64,000 bases of DNA from Azospira oryzae (GCF_004217225.1 NZ_SHKM01000001.1:558001-622000); one strand, 5' to 3'; shown: positions 34,557 to 44,475, counted from the first letter of the stretch. Notes: a model not told the origin generated them from the sequence alone. Translations and numbers: made by a program.

Positions 34557-37481
34557 ATGACCGCCCCCAACTGGCTCCCCAGCATCAAGGCCAAGCTGCT
34601 GGCCCTGCTCCTGCTCAGCATCTTTCTGGTGCTGACGGTGGTGGGCACCCTGCTGTCCGTCGGGGTGGAGCGTTTTCACCGGGAGGAAACCCGGGAGGTC
34701 TTTGCCACCGCCCAGCGGGCCCTCAGTGCCGAGATTCAGACCCGCCAGGCCTTCCTGCTGCAGATGGCCGGGCGCCTGGCGGCAGATGAAGCCCTGGTGG
34801 CCAGCCTCAACCTGGTGTCCCGTTACTCCGATCCCCTGCACTACGATCCCCTGGTGTTCGATGGGGAGAAAAAGCGCCTGGCCGGGGATCTGGTTCGCCT
34901 TTCCAGCGCCACCGATCACCTGTCCCTGGTGGTGGTGGACAGCCGGGGCCAATGGGTGGCCTTCGGCCGGGTGGAGAAAAACGGCCAGGAGGCGGGTTTT
35001 CTGTCCTTCGACAATGCGGGCGCGCCTCTGGCCTGGCAACAGGACTCCCTCTCGCCCAACCAGTGGCACGCCGGACGTACGCCGGTGGAGGTGGAGTTCC
35101 TCGCCGGCCTGGCCCGCAATGCGCCGCCGACCCAGGCCATGGTCCGCTCGCCCGACGGGCTGATGCTGCTGGCCAGCGCTCCGGTGATCCGCCACTTTCC
35201 CCGGGGCGAGCCTCTCACGGTCGGGCGGGTGGTGGTGGCCCAGACCCTGGGCCAGGGCTTCCTGGAACAGGTGACCCGCTACACGCCGCTGCACTTTGGC
35301 CTGCTCTTCGCCCAGGGGCAGGTGGTGGGGGACATCCAGGCCCTGGCTTCCGAGGTCGATCTGAGCCGGGCGGCGCCGCTCCTGAAAAATGCCGGCAATC
35401 CCTTGAGCGGCTGGCAGGAGACGCCCCGGCACTTCCTCATGCTGTTTTCCCTGCCCCTGCTGGGCAACGAACAGGCCTATCCGCTCCTAGTCCTGGAAAA
35501 GGAGGGCGTAAACAAGCAGGTGCGGGAAACCCTGGGGGTGTTGCTGCTGGTGCTGCTGTTGGCCGGGGCCCTGGTGGTGCCCCTCGGCCAGGCCCTGGCC
35601 AACCGGGGCATCTCCCGGCCGGTGCTGAACCTGCTGGCCAGCGTGGAACGGGTCAAGGCCGGCCAGTACGACGGTATCGCCGGTCAGGCGCCGGGCAGCG
35701 TCGAGTTCGCCAGTCTTTTCGATTCCCTGCAGGACATGGCCCATACCATCCGCAGCCGGGAGGACCAGCTGCGCCTGTGGGCCAGCGTGCTGGAACAGAG
35801 CCGGGAAGCGGTCTTCGTCACCGATGCGGAAAACCGCATCCTGCTGGTGAACCGGGCCTTCGTCGCCGTCACCGGCTACACCCTGGAAGAGGCGCGGGGG
35901 CGGACGCCCCGTTTCCTCCAATCCGGCCGCCACGACCAGGCGTTCTACGCCAATCTGTGGCGCAGCCTGAAAGAGACCGGCCACTGGCAGGGGGAAATCT
36001 GGGACCGGGCCAAGGATGGCCGCATCCATCCCCAGTGGGCCGCCATCAGCGCCGTGGCCGATGCCGCCGGGACGGTCAGCAACTACATCGCCATCTACTC
36101 CGACCTTACGGAGCACAAGGCGGCCCAGGACCGCATCCAGTTCCTGGCCCAGCACGATCCTCTCACCGGCCTGCCCAACCGCATGCTGCTGCAGGACCGG
36201 CTCACCGTGGCCATTGCCGCCGCCGCCCGGGAGGGGCATGAGGTGGGGGTGCTGTTCATCGACCTGGACCGCTTCAAGACCATCAACGATTCCCTCGGCC
36301 ATTCCGTCGGCGACGAGCTGATCAAGGGCGTCACCAAGCGCCTGCAGGACGCGGTGCGGGAATCGGATACGGTGTCCCGCCTGGGGGGCGACGAGTTCAT
36401 CGTCGTCCTGCACCGCATCCGCCGCTCCGAGGACGCGGCCCATGTGGCCGACGCCGTCCTGGCCCAGCTGACGGCGCCCTTCAACATCGCCGGCAAGGAG
36501 CTGCGGGTGACGGCCTCCATCGGCATCAGCGTCTTCCCTGCCGACGGCGAGGACGAGGAGGGGCTGATCAAGAATGCGGACACGGCCATGTTCCATGCCA
36601 AGGAACGGGGGCGCAACAACTACCAGTTCTTCCGCCCGGAAATGAACGCCCGGGCCGGGGAGCGCCTGGCCCTGGAGAACTCCCTGCGGGGGGCGGTGCA
36701 GCGCAAGGAATTCGTGCTTTTCTACCAGCCCCAGGTGGAGATCCGCAGCGGCCGCCTGGTGGGGGCCGAGGCCCTGATCCGCTGGCGGCGGGGCGACTCT
36801 GGCTTCGTTTCGCCGGCCGATTTCATTCCTCTGGCCGAGGAGACCGGCACCATCCTGGAAATCGGCGACTGGGTCCTGGCCGAAGCCTGCCGCCAGCAGG
36901 TGCAGTGGGACCAGCAGTGGCCGGCTATGGGCCTGAAACCGGTGCCGGTGGCGGTGAATCTGTCGTCCCTGCAGTTCCGCCAGAAGCACTTCAAGGAAAA
37001 CCTGCTCGACATCGTCGGCGACTATCCTCTGCCCGCCGGGCGCATCGAACTGGAACTGACGGAAAGCATCGTCATGGAGGAGCCGGAGCTGGTGGGCGCC
37101 GTCCTGGCGGAACTGAAGCAGGCCGGCCTGCGCCTTTCCATCGACGACTTCGGCACCGGCTATTCCAGCCTGTCCTACCTGAAGCGCTTCCCCCTGGACA
37201 AGCTGAAGATCGATGCTTCCTTCGTCCGGGACATCGTCAACGATTCGGCGGACCTGGCCATCGTGCACGCCGTCGTCTCCCTGGGCCACAGCCTGGGGCT
37301 GAAGGTGGTGGCCGAAGGGGTGGAGCACGAGGCCGAACTGCTGATCCTCAACGCCATGGGCTGTGACATCGCCCAGGGTTACCACTTCTGCCGGCCGGTG
37401 CCGGCGGAAAAATTCCAGGCCTGGGTTGCTACCTATGTGCCGGTGCCGCTACGGGGCGGCGTCCCCATGCCGGAAAGCTGA
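34557..37481 (+). CDS. Membrane PAS-GGDEF-EAL c-di-GMP enzyme
   Basis: The 974-residue protein has a membrane helix (residues 13-35), a periplasmic Cache/CHASE-like sensor (about 40-320), a second helix (325-345), HAMP, and a PAS domain (about 415-530). An intact GGDEF domain (RLGGDEF near residue 609, with an RESD inhibitory I-site five residues upstream) is followed by an intact EAL domain (GAEALIRW near 737, LSIDDFGTGYSSL and KIDASFVRD). It could make and degrade c-di-GMP. The overlapping upstream binding-protein gene suggests a periplasmic ligand controls it. A terminator follows at once. Confidence 0.92.
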   Translation: MTAPNWLPSIKAKLLALLLLSIFLVLTVVGTLLSVGVERFHREETREVFATAQRALSAEIQTRQAFLLQMAGRLAADEALVASLNLVSRYSDPLHYDPLVFDGEKKRLAGDLVRLSSATDHLSLVVVDSRGQWVAFGRVEKNGQEAGFLSFDNAGAPLAWQQDSLSPNQWHAGRTPVEVEFLAGLARNAPPTQAMVRSPDGLMLLASAPVIRHFPRGEPLTVGRVVVAQTLGQGFLEQVTRYTPLHFGLLFAQGQVVGDIQALASEVDLSRAAPLLKNAGNPLSGWQETPRHFLMLFSLPLLGNEQAYPLLVLEKEGVNKQVRETLGVLLLVLLLAGALVVPLGQALANRGISRPVLNLLASVERVKAGQYDGIAGQAPGSVEFASLFDSLQDMAHTIRSREDQLRLWASVLEQSREAVFVTDAENRILLVNRAFVAVTGYTLEEARGRTPRFLQSGRHDQAFYANLWRSLKETGHWQGEIWDRAKDGRIHPQWAAISAVADAAGTVSNYIAIYSDLTEHKAAQDRIQFLAQHDPLTGLPNRMLLQDRLTVAIAAAAREGHEVGVLFIDLDRFKTINDSLGHSVGDELIKGVTKRLQDAVRESDTVSRLGGDEFIVVLHRIRRSEDAAHVADAVLAQLTAPFNIAGKELRVTASIGISVFPADGEDEEGLIKNADTAMFHAKERGRNNYQFFRPEMNARAGERLALENSLRGAVQRKEFVLFYQPQVEIRSGRLVGAEALIRWRRGDSGFVSPADFIPLAEETGTILEIGDWVLAEACRQQVQWDQQWPAMGLKPVPVAVNLSSLQFRQKHFKENLLDIVGDYPLPAGRIELELTESIVMEEPELVGAVLAELKQAGLRLSIDDFGTGYSSLSYLKRFPLDKLKIDASFVRDIVNDSADLAIVHAVVSLGHSLGLKVVAEGVEHEAELLILNAMGCDIAQGYHFCRPVPAEKFQAWVATYVPVPLRGGVPMPES

Positions 37482-37505
37482 GGCGAAACGATCGCGAAAA
37501 AGAGA

Positions 37506-37531
37506 AACGGCGCCCGCAGGCGCCGTTTTTT
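37506..37531. terminator. Rho-independent terminator
   Basis: AACGGCGCC-CGCA-GGCGCCGTT followed by a T-run on the plus strand ends the GGDEF/EAL gene; flanking A residues on the other side may also serve the convergent suhB gene. Confidence 0.9.
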
Positions 37532-37557
37532 CATACCCGTAGCGGGCGAGGTGTGCC

Positions 37558-38361
37558 TCAGCGCGGCAGGTTGCTGCCCCGGTTGGACTGCACGGTCTGC
37601 AGCAGCTGGGCGAAGATTTTCGGGCTGCCCGCCACCACGTTGCCGCTGTCCAGATAGCCGGGTTCGCCGGCCAGGTCCGTAGCCAGGCCGCCGGCCTCGG
37701 TGATGAGCAGGGTGCCGGCTGCCATGTCCCAGGGGGAAAGGCCGAATTCCCAGAAACCGTCCAGACGGCCGCAGGCCACCCAGGCCAGGTCCAGGGCGGC
37801 GGCGCCCGGGCGGCGGATGCCGGCGCAGGTCTGGGTCAGTTCCTTGAAGATGTTGAGATAGGCATCCACGTGGTCGAAGCTGCGGTAGGGGAAACCGGTG
37901 CCGATCAGGGCGTCCTGCAGCTTGGCCCGCTTGCCGACGCGGATGCGGCGGTCGTCGAGGAAGGCGCCGGCACCCTTGGTGGCGGTGAACATCTCGTTGC
38001 GGATGGGGTCGTAAACCACGGCCTGGGTCACCTGGCCGCGGTGGGCCAGGGCGATGGAAATGGCGTACTGGGGAAAGCCATGGATGAAGTTGGTGGTGCC
38101 GTCCAGGGGATCGATGATCCACTGGTATTCCTCATCCCGTCCGACGGAGGCGCCGCTCTCCTCTGCTAGAATCCCGTGATTCGGGTAAGCCTCGCGCAGG
38201 GTTTCGATAATGGCGGCTTCGGCAGCCCGATCCACTTCGGTGACAAAGTCGCTCTGCTGCTTGGCAACGACCTTGAGCAGGTCGATGTCGTTGGAGGCGC
38301 GGTTGATGATCTGGCCGGCGCGACGGGCGGCCTTGACGGCGATGTTCAGGGTTGGATGCAT
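37558..38361 (-). CDS. suhB: Inositol-1-monophosphatase family protein SuhB
   Basis: The 267-residue protein has the lithium-sensitive phosphatase signatures [25 protein letters not shown] (metal-binding Asp residues) and [19 protein letters not shown]. The length and sequence match SuhB, which hydrolyses inositol phosphates and in proteobacteria also joins the rRNA antitermination complex. It is divergent from trmJ, an arrangement common in beta- and gammaproteobacteria where suhB, trmJ and cysE-isc cluster. Confidence 0.93.
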   Translation of the reverse strand: MHPTLNIAVKAARRAGQIINRASNDIDLLKVVAKQQSDFVTEVDRAAEAAIIETLREAYPNHGILAEESGASVGRDEEYQWIIDPLDGTTNFIHGFPQYAISIALAHRGQVTQAVVYDPIRNEMFTATKGAGAFLDDRRIRVGKRAKLQDALIGTGFPYRSFDHVDAYLNIFKELTQTCAGIRRPGAAALDLAWVACGRLDGFWEFGLSPWDMAAGTLLITEAGGLATDLAGEPGYLDSGNVVAGSPKIFAQLLQTVQSNRGSNLPR

Positions 38362-38462
38362 GGCTTTTGTAAAGAACTCGAAGGGGCAGTTTCCGGGCTT
38401 CCGGTCTTGTAGACCCGGCCGGCGACTGCCCTAAGCATTTGGATAAACCGGCATTTTACACC

Positions 38463-39242
38463 ATGAACCCCATTAGCCCCATTGAGATGCTCGGACGCAT
38501 CCGCGTCGTGCTGTGCAACACCAGCCATCCCGGCAACATCGGCGCCGCCGCCCGGGCCATGAAAACCATGGGCCTGTCCCGCCTGACCCTGGTCAATCCG
38601 AAACAGTTTCCCGACGACGAAGCCACCGCCCGGGCCTCCGGCGCTGCCGACGTGCTGGAGCACGCCCGCATCTGCACCAGTCTGGAAGAGGCCTTGCAGG
38701 GCACCGTCCTGGCAGCGGCCCTGTCGGCCCGGCAGCGGGACCTGGGGCCCATTCCCCGGCCGGCGCGCCAGGCCGTGCCCGAGTTGCTGCAGTGGACGGC
38801 CCAGGGCGACATTGCCCTGGTCTTCGGCGGCGAGACTTCCGGCCTCACCAATGCGGAGGTGGAACAGTGCCAGCGGCTGGTGACGGTGCCGGTGAACCCG
38901 GATTACGGCTCCCTCAACCTGGGGGCCGCCGTCCAGGTGCTGTGCTACGAGGTGCGCCAGGCGGCCTTCGACGGGGCGCCCCCGGTCAGTTCCCTGGCCA
39001 CGCCCTTTGCGACGCCGCCGGCCAGCCACGAGGAGGTGGAAGGTTTCTACGCCCACCTGGAGCGCCTGATGACGGCCACCGGCTTCCTCAATCCCAACAG
39101 CCCACGCCGCCTCATGCCCAAGCTGCGCCGCCTGTTCGGGCGGGCGGCCCTGGAGAAGGACGAGATCAACATCCTGCGCGGCATCCTGGCGGCGGCGGAG
39201 AAGCCCCTGCCCGGGGCCAAGATTAATCGGGACAATAGTTGA
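38463..39242 (+). CDS. trmJ: tRNA (cytidine/uridine-2'-O-)-methyltransferase TrmJ
   Basis: The 259-residue SPOUT protein has RVVLCNTSHPGNIGAAARAMKTMG, SARQRD, ALVFGGETSGLTNAEVE and NLGAAVQVLCYE, the knot motifs of the TrmH/TrmJ group. TrmJ 2'-O-methylates position 32 of tRNAs. The ATG at 38463 was chosen; a TTG eight codons upstream is unlikely, and the next internal Met is closer to the domain but leaves a shorter N terminus. It is divergent from suhB and followed by cysE. Confidence 0.92.
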   Translation: MNPISPIEMLGRIRVVLCNTSHPGNIGAAARAMKTMGLSRLTLVNPKQFPDDEATARASGAADVLEHARICTSLEEALQGTVLAAALSARQRDLGPIPRPARQAVPELLQWTAQGDIALVFGGETSGLTNAEVEQCQRLVTVPVNPDYGSLNLGAAVQVLCYEVRQAAFDGAPPVSSLATPFATPPASHEEVEGFYAHLERLMTATGFLNPNSPRRLMPKLRRLFGRAALEKDEINILRGILAAAEKPLPGAKINRDNS

Positions 39243-39259
39243 TAAAAATAGTGGGATAT
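39235..39259 (+). promoter_or_regulatory. IscR type 1-like site overlapping the cysE promoter
   Basis: The 25-mer beginning ATAGTTGATA and ending GGGATAT fits the type 1 IscR consensus ATASYYGACTRWWWYAGTCRRSTAT at 21 of 25 positions. It overlaps a promoter with -35 TTGATA (39239-39244), a 17-bp spacer and -10 TAAGAT (39262-39267), so bound IscR would repress cysE. The site begins inside the last codons of trmJ. Confidence 0.72.
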
Positions 39260-39296
39260 TTTAAGATAACCCCACAAATCCAAGGAGTATTGATCC

Positions 39297-40052
39297 ATGT
39301 TTGCCCGCCTGCGTGAAGACATCCACTCGGTTTTCGACCGCGATCCCGCGGCCCGGTCCGTGCTGGAGGTGCTCACCTGTTATCCGGGCATCCATGCCAT
39401 CACCCTGCACCGGCTGGCCCACTGGCTGTGGGGGCATCGCCTGCGCTGGCTGGCCCGTTTCGTCGCCCACATCTCCCGCTTCCTGACCGGCATCGAGATT
39501 CATCCGGGGGCCACCATCGGCCGCCGTTTCTTCATCGACCACGGCATGGGCGTGGTGATCGGCGAGACGGCCGTCATCGGCGACGACGTCACCCTCTATC
39601 ACGGTGTCACCCTGGGCGGCACTTCCTGGAACAAGGGCAAGCGCCATCCCACCCTGGAGAACGGCGTCGTTATTGGCGCCGGGGCCAAGGTGCTGGGGCC
39701 CATCACCATGGGTGCCGGCGCCAAGGTGGGTTCCAACGCCGTGGTGGTGCGGGATGTGCCCGGCGGCGCCACCGCCGTCGGCAATCCGGCCCGCATCATC
39801 CAGGGCGAGCAGGAGCAGAAGCGGGAGGAGAAGGCCGTGAAAATGGGCTTTTCCGCCTACGCCGTGGCCCAGCAGAACCAGGACGACCCCCTGGCCAAGG
39901 CCATCCACGGCCTGCTCGACCACGCGGTGGAAACCGACCGGCGCATCGAAACCCTGCTGCACAAGCTGGAACAGGCCGGCGTGCGGGTGGAGGACGAACT
40001 GGCGGTGGCCGACCGTTTCGATCCCAAATACCTGAGCAAAATAGTTGACTAA
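39297..40052 (+). CDS. cysE: Serine O-acetyltransferase
   Basis: The 251-residue protein has the SAT N-terminal helical region ([20 protein letters not shown]), the left-handed beta-helix with [28 protein letters not shown] and [13 protein letters not shown], and the [22 protein letters not shown] end, then a C-terminal charged tail. It makes O-acetylserine from serine and acetyl-CoA, the first step of cysteine synthesis. It precedes iscR and is preceded by an IscR-like site, linking cysteine supply to Fe-S cluster demand. Confidence 0.93.
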   Translation: MFARLREDIHSVFDRDPAARSVLEVLTCYPGIHAITLHRLAHWLWGHRLRWLARFVAHISRFLTGIEIHPGATIGRRFFIDHGMGVVIGETAVIGDDVTLYHGVTLGGTSWNKGKRHPTLENGVVIGAGAKVLGPITMGAGAKVGSNAVVVRDVPGGATAVGNPARIIQGEQEQKREEKAVKMGFSAYAVAQQNQDDPLAKAIHGLLDHAVETDRRIETLLHKLEQAGVRVEDELAVADRFDPKYLSKIVD

Positions 40053-40065
40053 TAAATCCGGGTAT
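40041..40065 (+). promoter_or_regulatory. IscR type 1 site 1 at the isc promoter
   Basis: This 25-mer fits ATASYYGACTRWWWYAGTCRRSTAT at 22 positions and contains the -35 TTGACT (40045-40050). The -10 TATAGT (40069-40074) follows after 18 bp, so IscR binding here would block RNA polymerase. It overlaps the cysE stop codon region. Confidence 0.8.
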
Positions 40066-40069
40066 CAGT

Positions 40070-40094
40070 ATAGTTGACTTAAATTCTCAGGTAT
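40070..40094 (+). promoter_or_regulatory. IscR type 1 site 2 at the isc promoter
   Basis: A second 25-mer also fits the type 1 consensus at 22 positions and starts 29 bp after site 1. It covers the -10 and start region of the isc operon. Tandem sites mirror the iscR autoregulatory layout in E. coli. Confidence 0.8.
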
Positions 40095-40112
40095 TTCCTG
40101 GAGGGCCTAAAA

Positions 40113-40589
40113 ATGCGCTTGACCACCAAAGGACGTTTCGCCGTTACCGCCATGATCGATCTCGCCATCCGTGGCGGTGAGGGTCCGGTGACCCTGGCCG
40201 GCATCAGCGAACGGCAGAAGATTTCCCTGTCTTACCTGGAACAGCTGTTCGGCAAGCTGCGCCGCCACAACCTGGTGGAAAGCGTGCGCGGCCCCGGCGG
40301 CGGCTACTGTATCGCCCGGCCCCTGGAGCAGGTGACGGTGGCCGACATCATCCGCGCCGTGGATGAGCCCCTAGACGCCACCCAGTGCGGCGGCAAGGAA
40401 AACTGCCACGAAGAACACCGCTGCATGACCCACGACCTGTGGTCCACCCTCAATGCCAAGATGTATGAATACCTGGCCTCGGTGAGCCTGCACGACCTGG
40501 TGAGCAAGCAGCAGGACAAGGTGGCCCTGCTCACGGGGCAGCGCCTTGGTCCCCGGCCCCGGGTCAAGGAAGTCCTGGTCCGCGCCTGA
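40113..40589 (+). CDS. iscR: Rrf2-family Fe-S regulator IscR
   Basis: The 158-residue protein has the Rrf2 winged helix (MRLTTKGRFAVTAMIDLA, ISLSYLEQLFGKLRRHNLVESVRGPGGGY) and the [2Fe-2S] ligands Cys92, Cys98, Cys104 and His107 in the CGGKENCHEEHRCMTH segment. Cluster-loaded IscR represses the isc operon through type 1 sites, two of which lie in its own leader. It is the first gene of the isc operon. Confidence 0.95.
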   Translation: MRLTTKGRFAVTAMIDLAIRGGEGPVTLAGISERQKISLSYLEQLFGKLRRHNLVESVRGPGGGYCIARPLEQVTVADIIRAVDEPLDATQCGGKENCHEEHRCMTHDLWSTLNAKMYEYLASVSLHDLVSKQQDKVALLTGQRLGPRPRVKEVLVRA

Positions 40590-40605
40590 AAGCTGGATCG
40601 CCGCC

Positions 40606-41763
40606 ATGTTCGCCCCGGTCTATCTGGACCATAACGCCACCACCCCGCTGCATCCCGAGGTGCTGGAGGCCATGCTGCCCTATCTGCGCGAGCAGTACGG
40701 CAATGCCTCGAGCCGCCACGAGTACGGCCGGGCGGCGCGGCGGGCGGTGGACGAGGCCCGGCAGCAGGTGGCGGCGGCCACCGGCGCCCATGCCACCGAG
40801 GTGGTGTTCACCAGCGGCGGTTCCGAAAGCAACAACCTGTTCCTCAAGGGCGCCGCGGCCAGCCTGCGGCCCGGCCTGCTGGCGGTCTCCGCCGTGGAAC
40901 ACCCCTGTATCGCCCGTCCGGCGGAGCAGTTGGCCCGCCAGGGCTGGGAAGTGGCTACCCTGGCCGTTGATGGCGAGGGCAGGGTGGAGCAGGGCGCCTA
41001 TGCTGAACTTCTGGCCCGGCGTCCGGCCCTGGTGTCGGTGATGCTGGCCAACAACGAAACCGGCGTGCTGCAGGATGTGGTCGCCCTGGCCCAGGCGGCC
41101 CGGCCCACCGGCGCCTGGTTCCACAGCGATGCGGTGCAGGTGCTGGGCAAGCTGGAGCTGGATTTTCGCGCCCTCAACGGGGCCGGCGTCCACGCCCTCA
41201 GCGTTTCCAGCCACAAGATCGGCGGCCCCAAGGGTGCCGCGGCCCTGGTCCTGGACAAGCGGGTCGAGCTGCAGCCCCTGATCGCCGGCGGCGGACAGGA
41301 ACGGAACTTGCGTTCCGGTACGGAAAACGTCCCCGCCATTGTCGGGTTCGGTGCAGCCTGTGCCCTGGCGGCCCGTAACGTGAAGGAAAACCGACGCCGG
41401 CTGGCGGATTTGCGACAGCAACTGGAAGCCGGTCTGCATCACCAGGGCGCCAGGATTTTCGGTGCCGGCGCCGAGCGCCTGCCCAACACCAGCTACTTCG
41501 CCTTTCCCGGTGTGGATGGCGAAACCCTGGTGGGCTACCTGGACCGGGCCGGTTTTGCGGTGGCCAGCGGTGCGGCCTGTTCCTCGGCCAATCCGGAGCC
41601 TTCCCGGGTCCTCATGGCCATGGGCGTGGCGCCGGAACTGGCCCGGGGCGCGGTGCGGGTGAGCCTGGGGGCCACCAGTACGGCGGCCCAGATTGAAGAA
41701 TTTCTCGGGGTGCTGAAGGGCACCCTGGAACGCCTGACCAGCCTCACGGCCATGGCGTCGTAA
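40606..41763 (+). CDS. Second cysteine desulfurase (NifS/IscS paralogue) in the isc operon
   Basis: The 385-residue PLP enzyme has [18 protein letters not shown], the PLP lysine at about residue 204 ([12 protein letters not shown]) and the active-site cysteine at about residue 325 ([14 protein letters not shown]). It is a class I desulfurase like the following iscS but clearly divergent from it. It sits between iscR and iscS, 16 bp after iscR. In E. coli there is only one desulfurase here. It may supply sulfur to another acceptor, or be a specialised or NifS-like copy. Confidence 0.88.
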   Translation: MFAPVYLDHNATTPLHPEVLEAMLPYLREQYGNASSRHEYGRAARRAVDEARQQVAAATGAHATEVVFTSGGSESNNLFLKGAAASLRPGLLAVSAVEHPCIARPAEQLARQGWEVATLAVDGEGRVEQGAYAELLARRPALVSVMLANNETGVLQDVVALAQAARPTGAWFHSDAVQVLGKLELDFRALNGAGVHALSVSSHKIGGPKGAAALVLDKRVELQPLIAGGGQERNLRSGTENVPAIVGFGAACALAARNVKENRRRLADLRQQLEAGLHHQGARIFGAGAERLPNTSYFAFPGVDGETLVGYLDRAGFAVASGAACSSANPEPSRVLMAMGVAPELARGAVRVSLGATSTAAQIEEFLGVLKGTLERLTSLTAMAS

Positions 41764-41806
41764 CGGACAACAAGAACGTGCAAAACCTTTTTGGAGCGAC
41801 GAGAAC

Positions 41807-43015
41807 ATGAAACTGCCCATCTACCTCGACTACTCGGCCACCACGCCCGTGGATCCGCGCGTGGCGGAAAAGATGATCCCCTTCCTGGTGGAGAAGTTCG
41901 GCAACCCCGCCTCCCGCTCCCACAGCTACGGCTGGGAAGCCGAGGCCGCCGTGGAAGAGGCCCGGGAGCAGGTCGCCGCCCTGGTGAATGCGGACCCCAA
42001 GGAAATCGTGTGGACCTCCGGCGCCACCGAATCCAACAACCTGGCCATCAAGGGTGCCGCCAATTTCTACGCCGGCAAGGGCAAGCACATCATCACCGTC
42101 AAGACCGAGCACAAGGCCGTGCTCGACACCGTGCGCGAAATGGAGCGCCAGGGCTTCTCCGCCACCTACCTGGACGTGCAGGAGAACGGCCTGATCGACC
42201 TGGAAGTGCTGAAGGCCGCCATCCGTCCCGACACCGTGCTGGTATCCGTGATGTTCGTGAATAACGAAATCGGCGTGGTCCAGCCCATCGCCGAGATCGG
42301 CGAGATCTGCCGCGAGAAGGGCATCATCTTCCACGTCGATGCGGCCCAGGCCACCGGCAAGGTGGATATCGACCTGGACAAGCTCAAGGTGGACCTGATG
42401 AGCTTCTCCGCCCACAAGACCTACGGCCCCAAGGGCATCGGCGCCCTCTACATCCGCCGCAAGCCCCGCGTCCGCCTGGAAGCCCAGATGCACGGCGGCG
42501 GCCACGAGCGCGGTTTCCGCTCCGGCACCCTGGCCACCCACCAGATCGTCGGCATGGGCGAAGCCTTCCGTCTGGCCAAGGAAGAGATGGTCGAGGAAAA
42601 TAAGCGCATTGCCGCCCTGCGCGACAAGCTGCTGAAGGGACTTTCCGACATGGAAGCGGTCTACGTGAACGGGGATCTGGAGCACCGCGTCGCCCACAAC
42701 CTGAACATGAGCTTTGCCTACGTGGAAGGCGAGTCCCTGCTGATGGCGATCAAGGACGTGGCCGTTTCCTCCGGTTCCGCCTGCACCTCCGCCAGCCTGG
42801 AACCTTCCTACGTTCTGCGTGCCTTAGGGCGGGAAGACGAACTGGCCCACAGTTCCATCCGCTTCTCCATCGGCCGCTTCACCACCGAGGAAGAGGTGGA
42901 TTTCGTGGTCAAGCTGCTGCACAGCAAGGTGGGCAAGCTGCGCGAACTGTCCCCCCTGTGGGACATGTTCAAGGAAGGCATCGATCTGAATACCGTCCAG
43001 TGGGCTGCCCACTGA
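41807..43015 (+). CDS. iscS: Cysteine desulfurase IscS
   Basis: The 402-residue protein is a canonical group I Isc[22 protein letters not shown] lysine about residue 204 ([12 protein letters not shown]), active cysteine about residue 326 ([16 protein letters not shown]), and the C-terminal [11 protein letters not shown]-type IscU contact region (here [19 protein letters not shown]). It mobilises sulfur from cysteine to IscU and tRNA-modifying partners. It lies 24 bp upstream of iscU. Confidence 0.96.
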   Translation: MKLPIYLDYSATTPVDPRVAEKMIPFLVEKFGNPASRSHSYGWEAEAAVEEAREQVAALVNADPKEIVWTSGATESNNLAIKGAANFYAGKGKHIITVKTEHKAVLDTVREMERQGFSATYLDVQENGLIDLEVLKAAIRPDTVLVSVMFVNNEIGVVQPIAEIGEICREKGIIFHVDAAQATGKVDIDLDKLKVDLMSFSAHKTYGPKGIGALYIRRKPRVRLEAQMHGGGHERGFRSGTLATHQIVGMGEAFRLAKEEMVEENKRIAALRDKLLKGLSDMEAVYVNGDLEHRVAHNLNMSFAYVEGESLLMAIKDVAVSSGSACTSASLEPSYVLRALGREDELAHSSIRFSIGRFTTEEEVDFVVKLLHSKVGKLRELSPLWDMFKEGIDLNTVQWAAH

Positions 43016-43038
43016 ACCTGAATTAAGGAGCAATCATC

Positions 43039-43428
43039 ATGGCATACAGCGTCAAGGTCCTGGACCACTACGAAAATCCCCGCAACGTCGGTTCCTTCAC
43101 CAAGGAGGAAGAGGGCGGCGTCGGCACCGGCATGGTGGGCGCCCCCGCCTGCGGCGACGTCATGAAGCTGCAGATCAAGGTCAACAAGGAAGGTGTCATC
43201 GAGGACGCCAAGTTCAAGACCTACGGCTGCGGTTCCGCCATTGCCTCCTCCAGCCTGGTGACCGAGTGGGTCAAGGGCAAGAGCCTGGATCAGGCCCTGG
43301 AGATCAAGAACACGGACATCGCCGAAGAACTGGCCCTGCCGCCGGTGAAGATTCACTGCTCCATCCTGGCGGAAGATGCCATCAAGGCGGCGGTGGCCGA
43401 CTATAAGAAGAAGCACGGAGACAACTGA
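43039..43428 (+). CDS. iscU: Fe-S cluster scaffold IscU
   Basis: The 129-residue protein has the three cluster cysteines (about 38, 64 and 107, in [21 protein letters not shown] and [11 protein letters not shown]), the conserved Asp40 and the LPPVK segment recognised by HscA. Clusters are assembled here from IscS sulfur before HscA/HscB-driven transfer. Length and sequence are typical. Confidence 0.97.
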   Translation: MAYSVKVLDHYENPRNVGSFTKEEEGGVGTGMVGAPACGDVMKLQIKVNKEGVIEDAKFKTYGCGSAIASSSLVTEWVKGKSLDQALEIKNTDIAEELALPPVKIHCSILAEDAIKAAVADYKKKHGDN

Positions 43429-43462
43429 GCTTTATTGTCCAGTTTTCCAAGGGGAACACATC

Positions 43463-43786
43463 ATGGCGGTTACACTGACCGAGCAGGCGGCCAAGCACGT
43501 GGCCAACTACATCACCAAACGCGGCAAGGGCATCGGCCTGCGCCTGGGCGTCCGCACCAGCGGCTGCTCCGGCATGGCCTACAAGCTCGAGTTCGCTGAC
43601 GAACTGGCCGAAGACGATCAGATTTTCGAGTGCCACGGCGTCAAGGTGCTGGTGGATCCGAAGAGCCTGCCCTACCTGGACGGCACCGAGCTGGACTATG
43701 CCCGTGAAGGCCTGAACGAGGGGTTCAAGTTCAACAACCCCAATGTCAAGGATCAGTGCGGCTGCGGCGAAAGCTTCAAGGTCTGA
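43463..43786 (+). CDS. iscA: A-type Fe-S carrier IscA
   Basis: The 107-residue protein has the three A-type cysteines: Cys35 in [10 protein letters not shown] and Cys99/Cys101 in DQCGCGESF. It delivers clusters to apoproteins. The ATG at 43463 follows a GGGGAA site; the frame's upstream extension overlaps iscU out of register. It is followed by a 159-bp gap before hscB. Confidence 0.96.
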   Translation: MAVTLTEQAAKHVANYITKRGKGIGLRLGVRTSGCSGMAYKLEFADELAEDDQIFECHGVKVLVDPKSLPYLDGTELDYAREGLNEGFKFNNPNVKDQCGCGESFKV

Positions 43787-43794
43787 GGCGGCTT

Positions 43795-43816
43795 GCCTGG
43801 GCGTCATTGCCCGGGC
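43795..43816 (+). other. Hairpin in the iscA-hscB gap
   Basis: GCCTGGGC-gtcatt-GCCCGGGC forms an 8-bp stem (one G-U pair) 9 bases after the iscA stop. It has no U-run. In a single transcript such a structure could stabilise the upstream part or partly uncouple hscB-hscA-fdx expression. Confidence 0.5.
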
Positions 43817-43945
43817 TGCCGTGCTGCTTGCACTGTCCCGCAGGGATTCCCTGGGGACATCTTCTTGGGGCGCGCCTAGCCCTGGCTGCGCTTTGCCCGC
43901 GGGTGGAGCCTGATCCGCCCAAAAAACAATACAATCGGGGCCGCC

Positions 43946-44475
43946 ATGGATTTCAACGCTGATCATTTCACCCTTTTCGGGCTGCCCCGGGTCTTCAATG
44001 TGGACCTGGGCGTGCTTGATGCCCGCTTCCGCGAGGCCCAGGCCCAGGTGCATCCGGACAAGTTCGCCGACGCTTCCGAAGCGGACCGGCGCCTGTCCAT
44101 GCAATGGGCGACCCGGGTCAACGAGGCCTACCAGGCCCTGAAGAAACCCCTGCCGCGGGCCCAGTACCTGCTGCATCTGGCGGGCCAGGACGTGGGCGCC
44201 GAAAACAACACCGCCATGCCCGTGGATTTCCTCATGGAGCAGATGGAATGGCGCGAAGCCGTGCAAGAGGCGCGGCAGGCCGGCCAAGTGGATGAACTGG
44301 AAGACCTGCATTTCCGCCTGCGGGACCAGATTGCCGAACGCTATGCCGAACTGGGCACCCTGTTCGACCAGCAGGCCGACTACCCGGCAGCGGCCGACCT
44401 GACCCGCCGCCTGATGTTCCTGGAAAAGCTGCAACACGATATTGACGAGGCCCTGGTGGCCCTGGAAGACCAATA

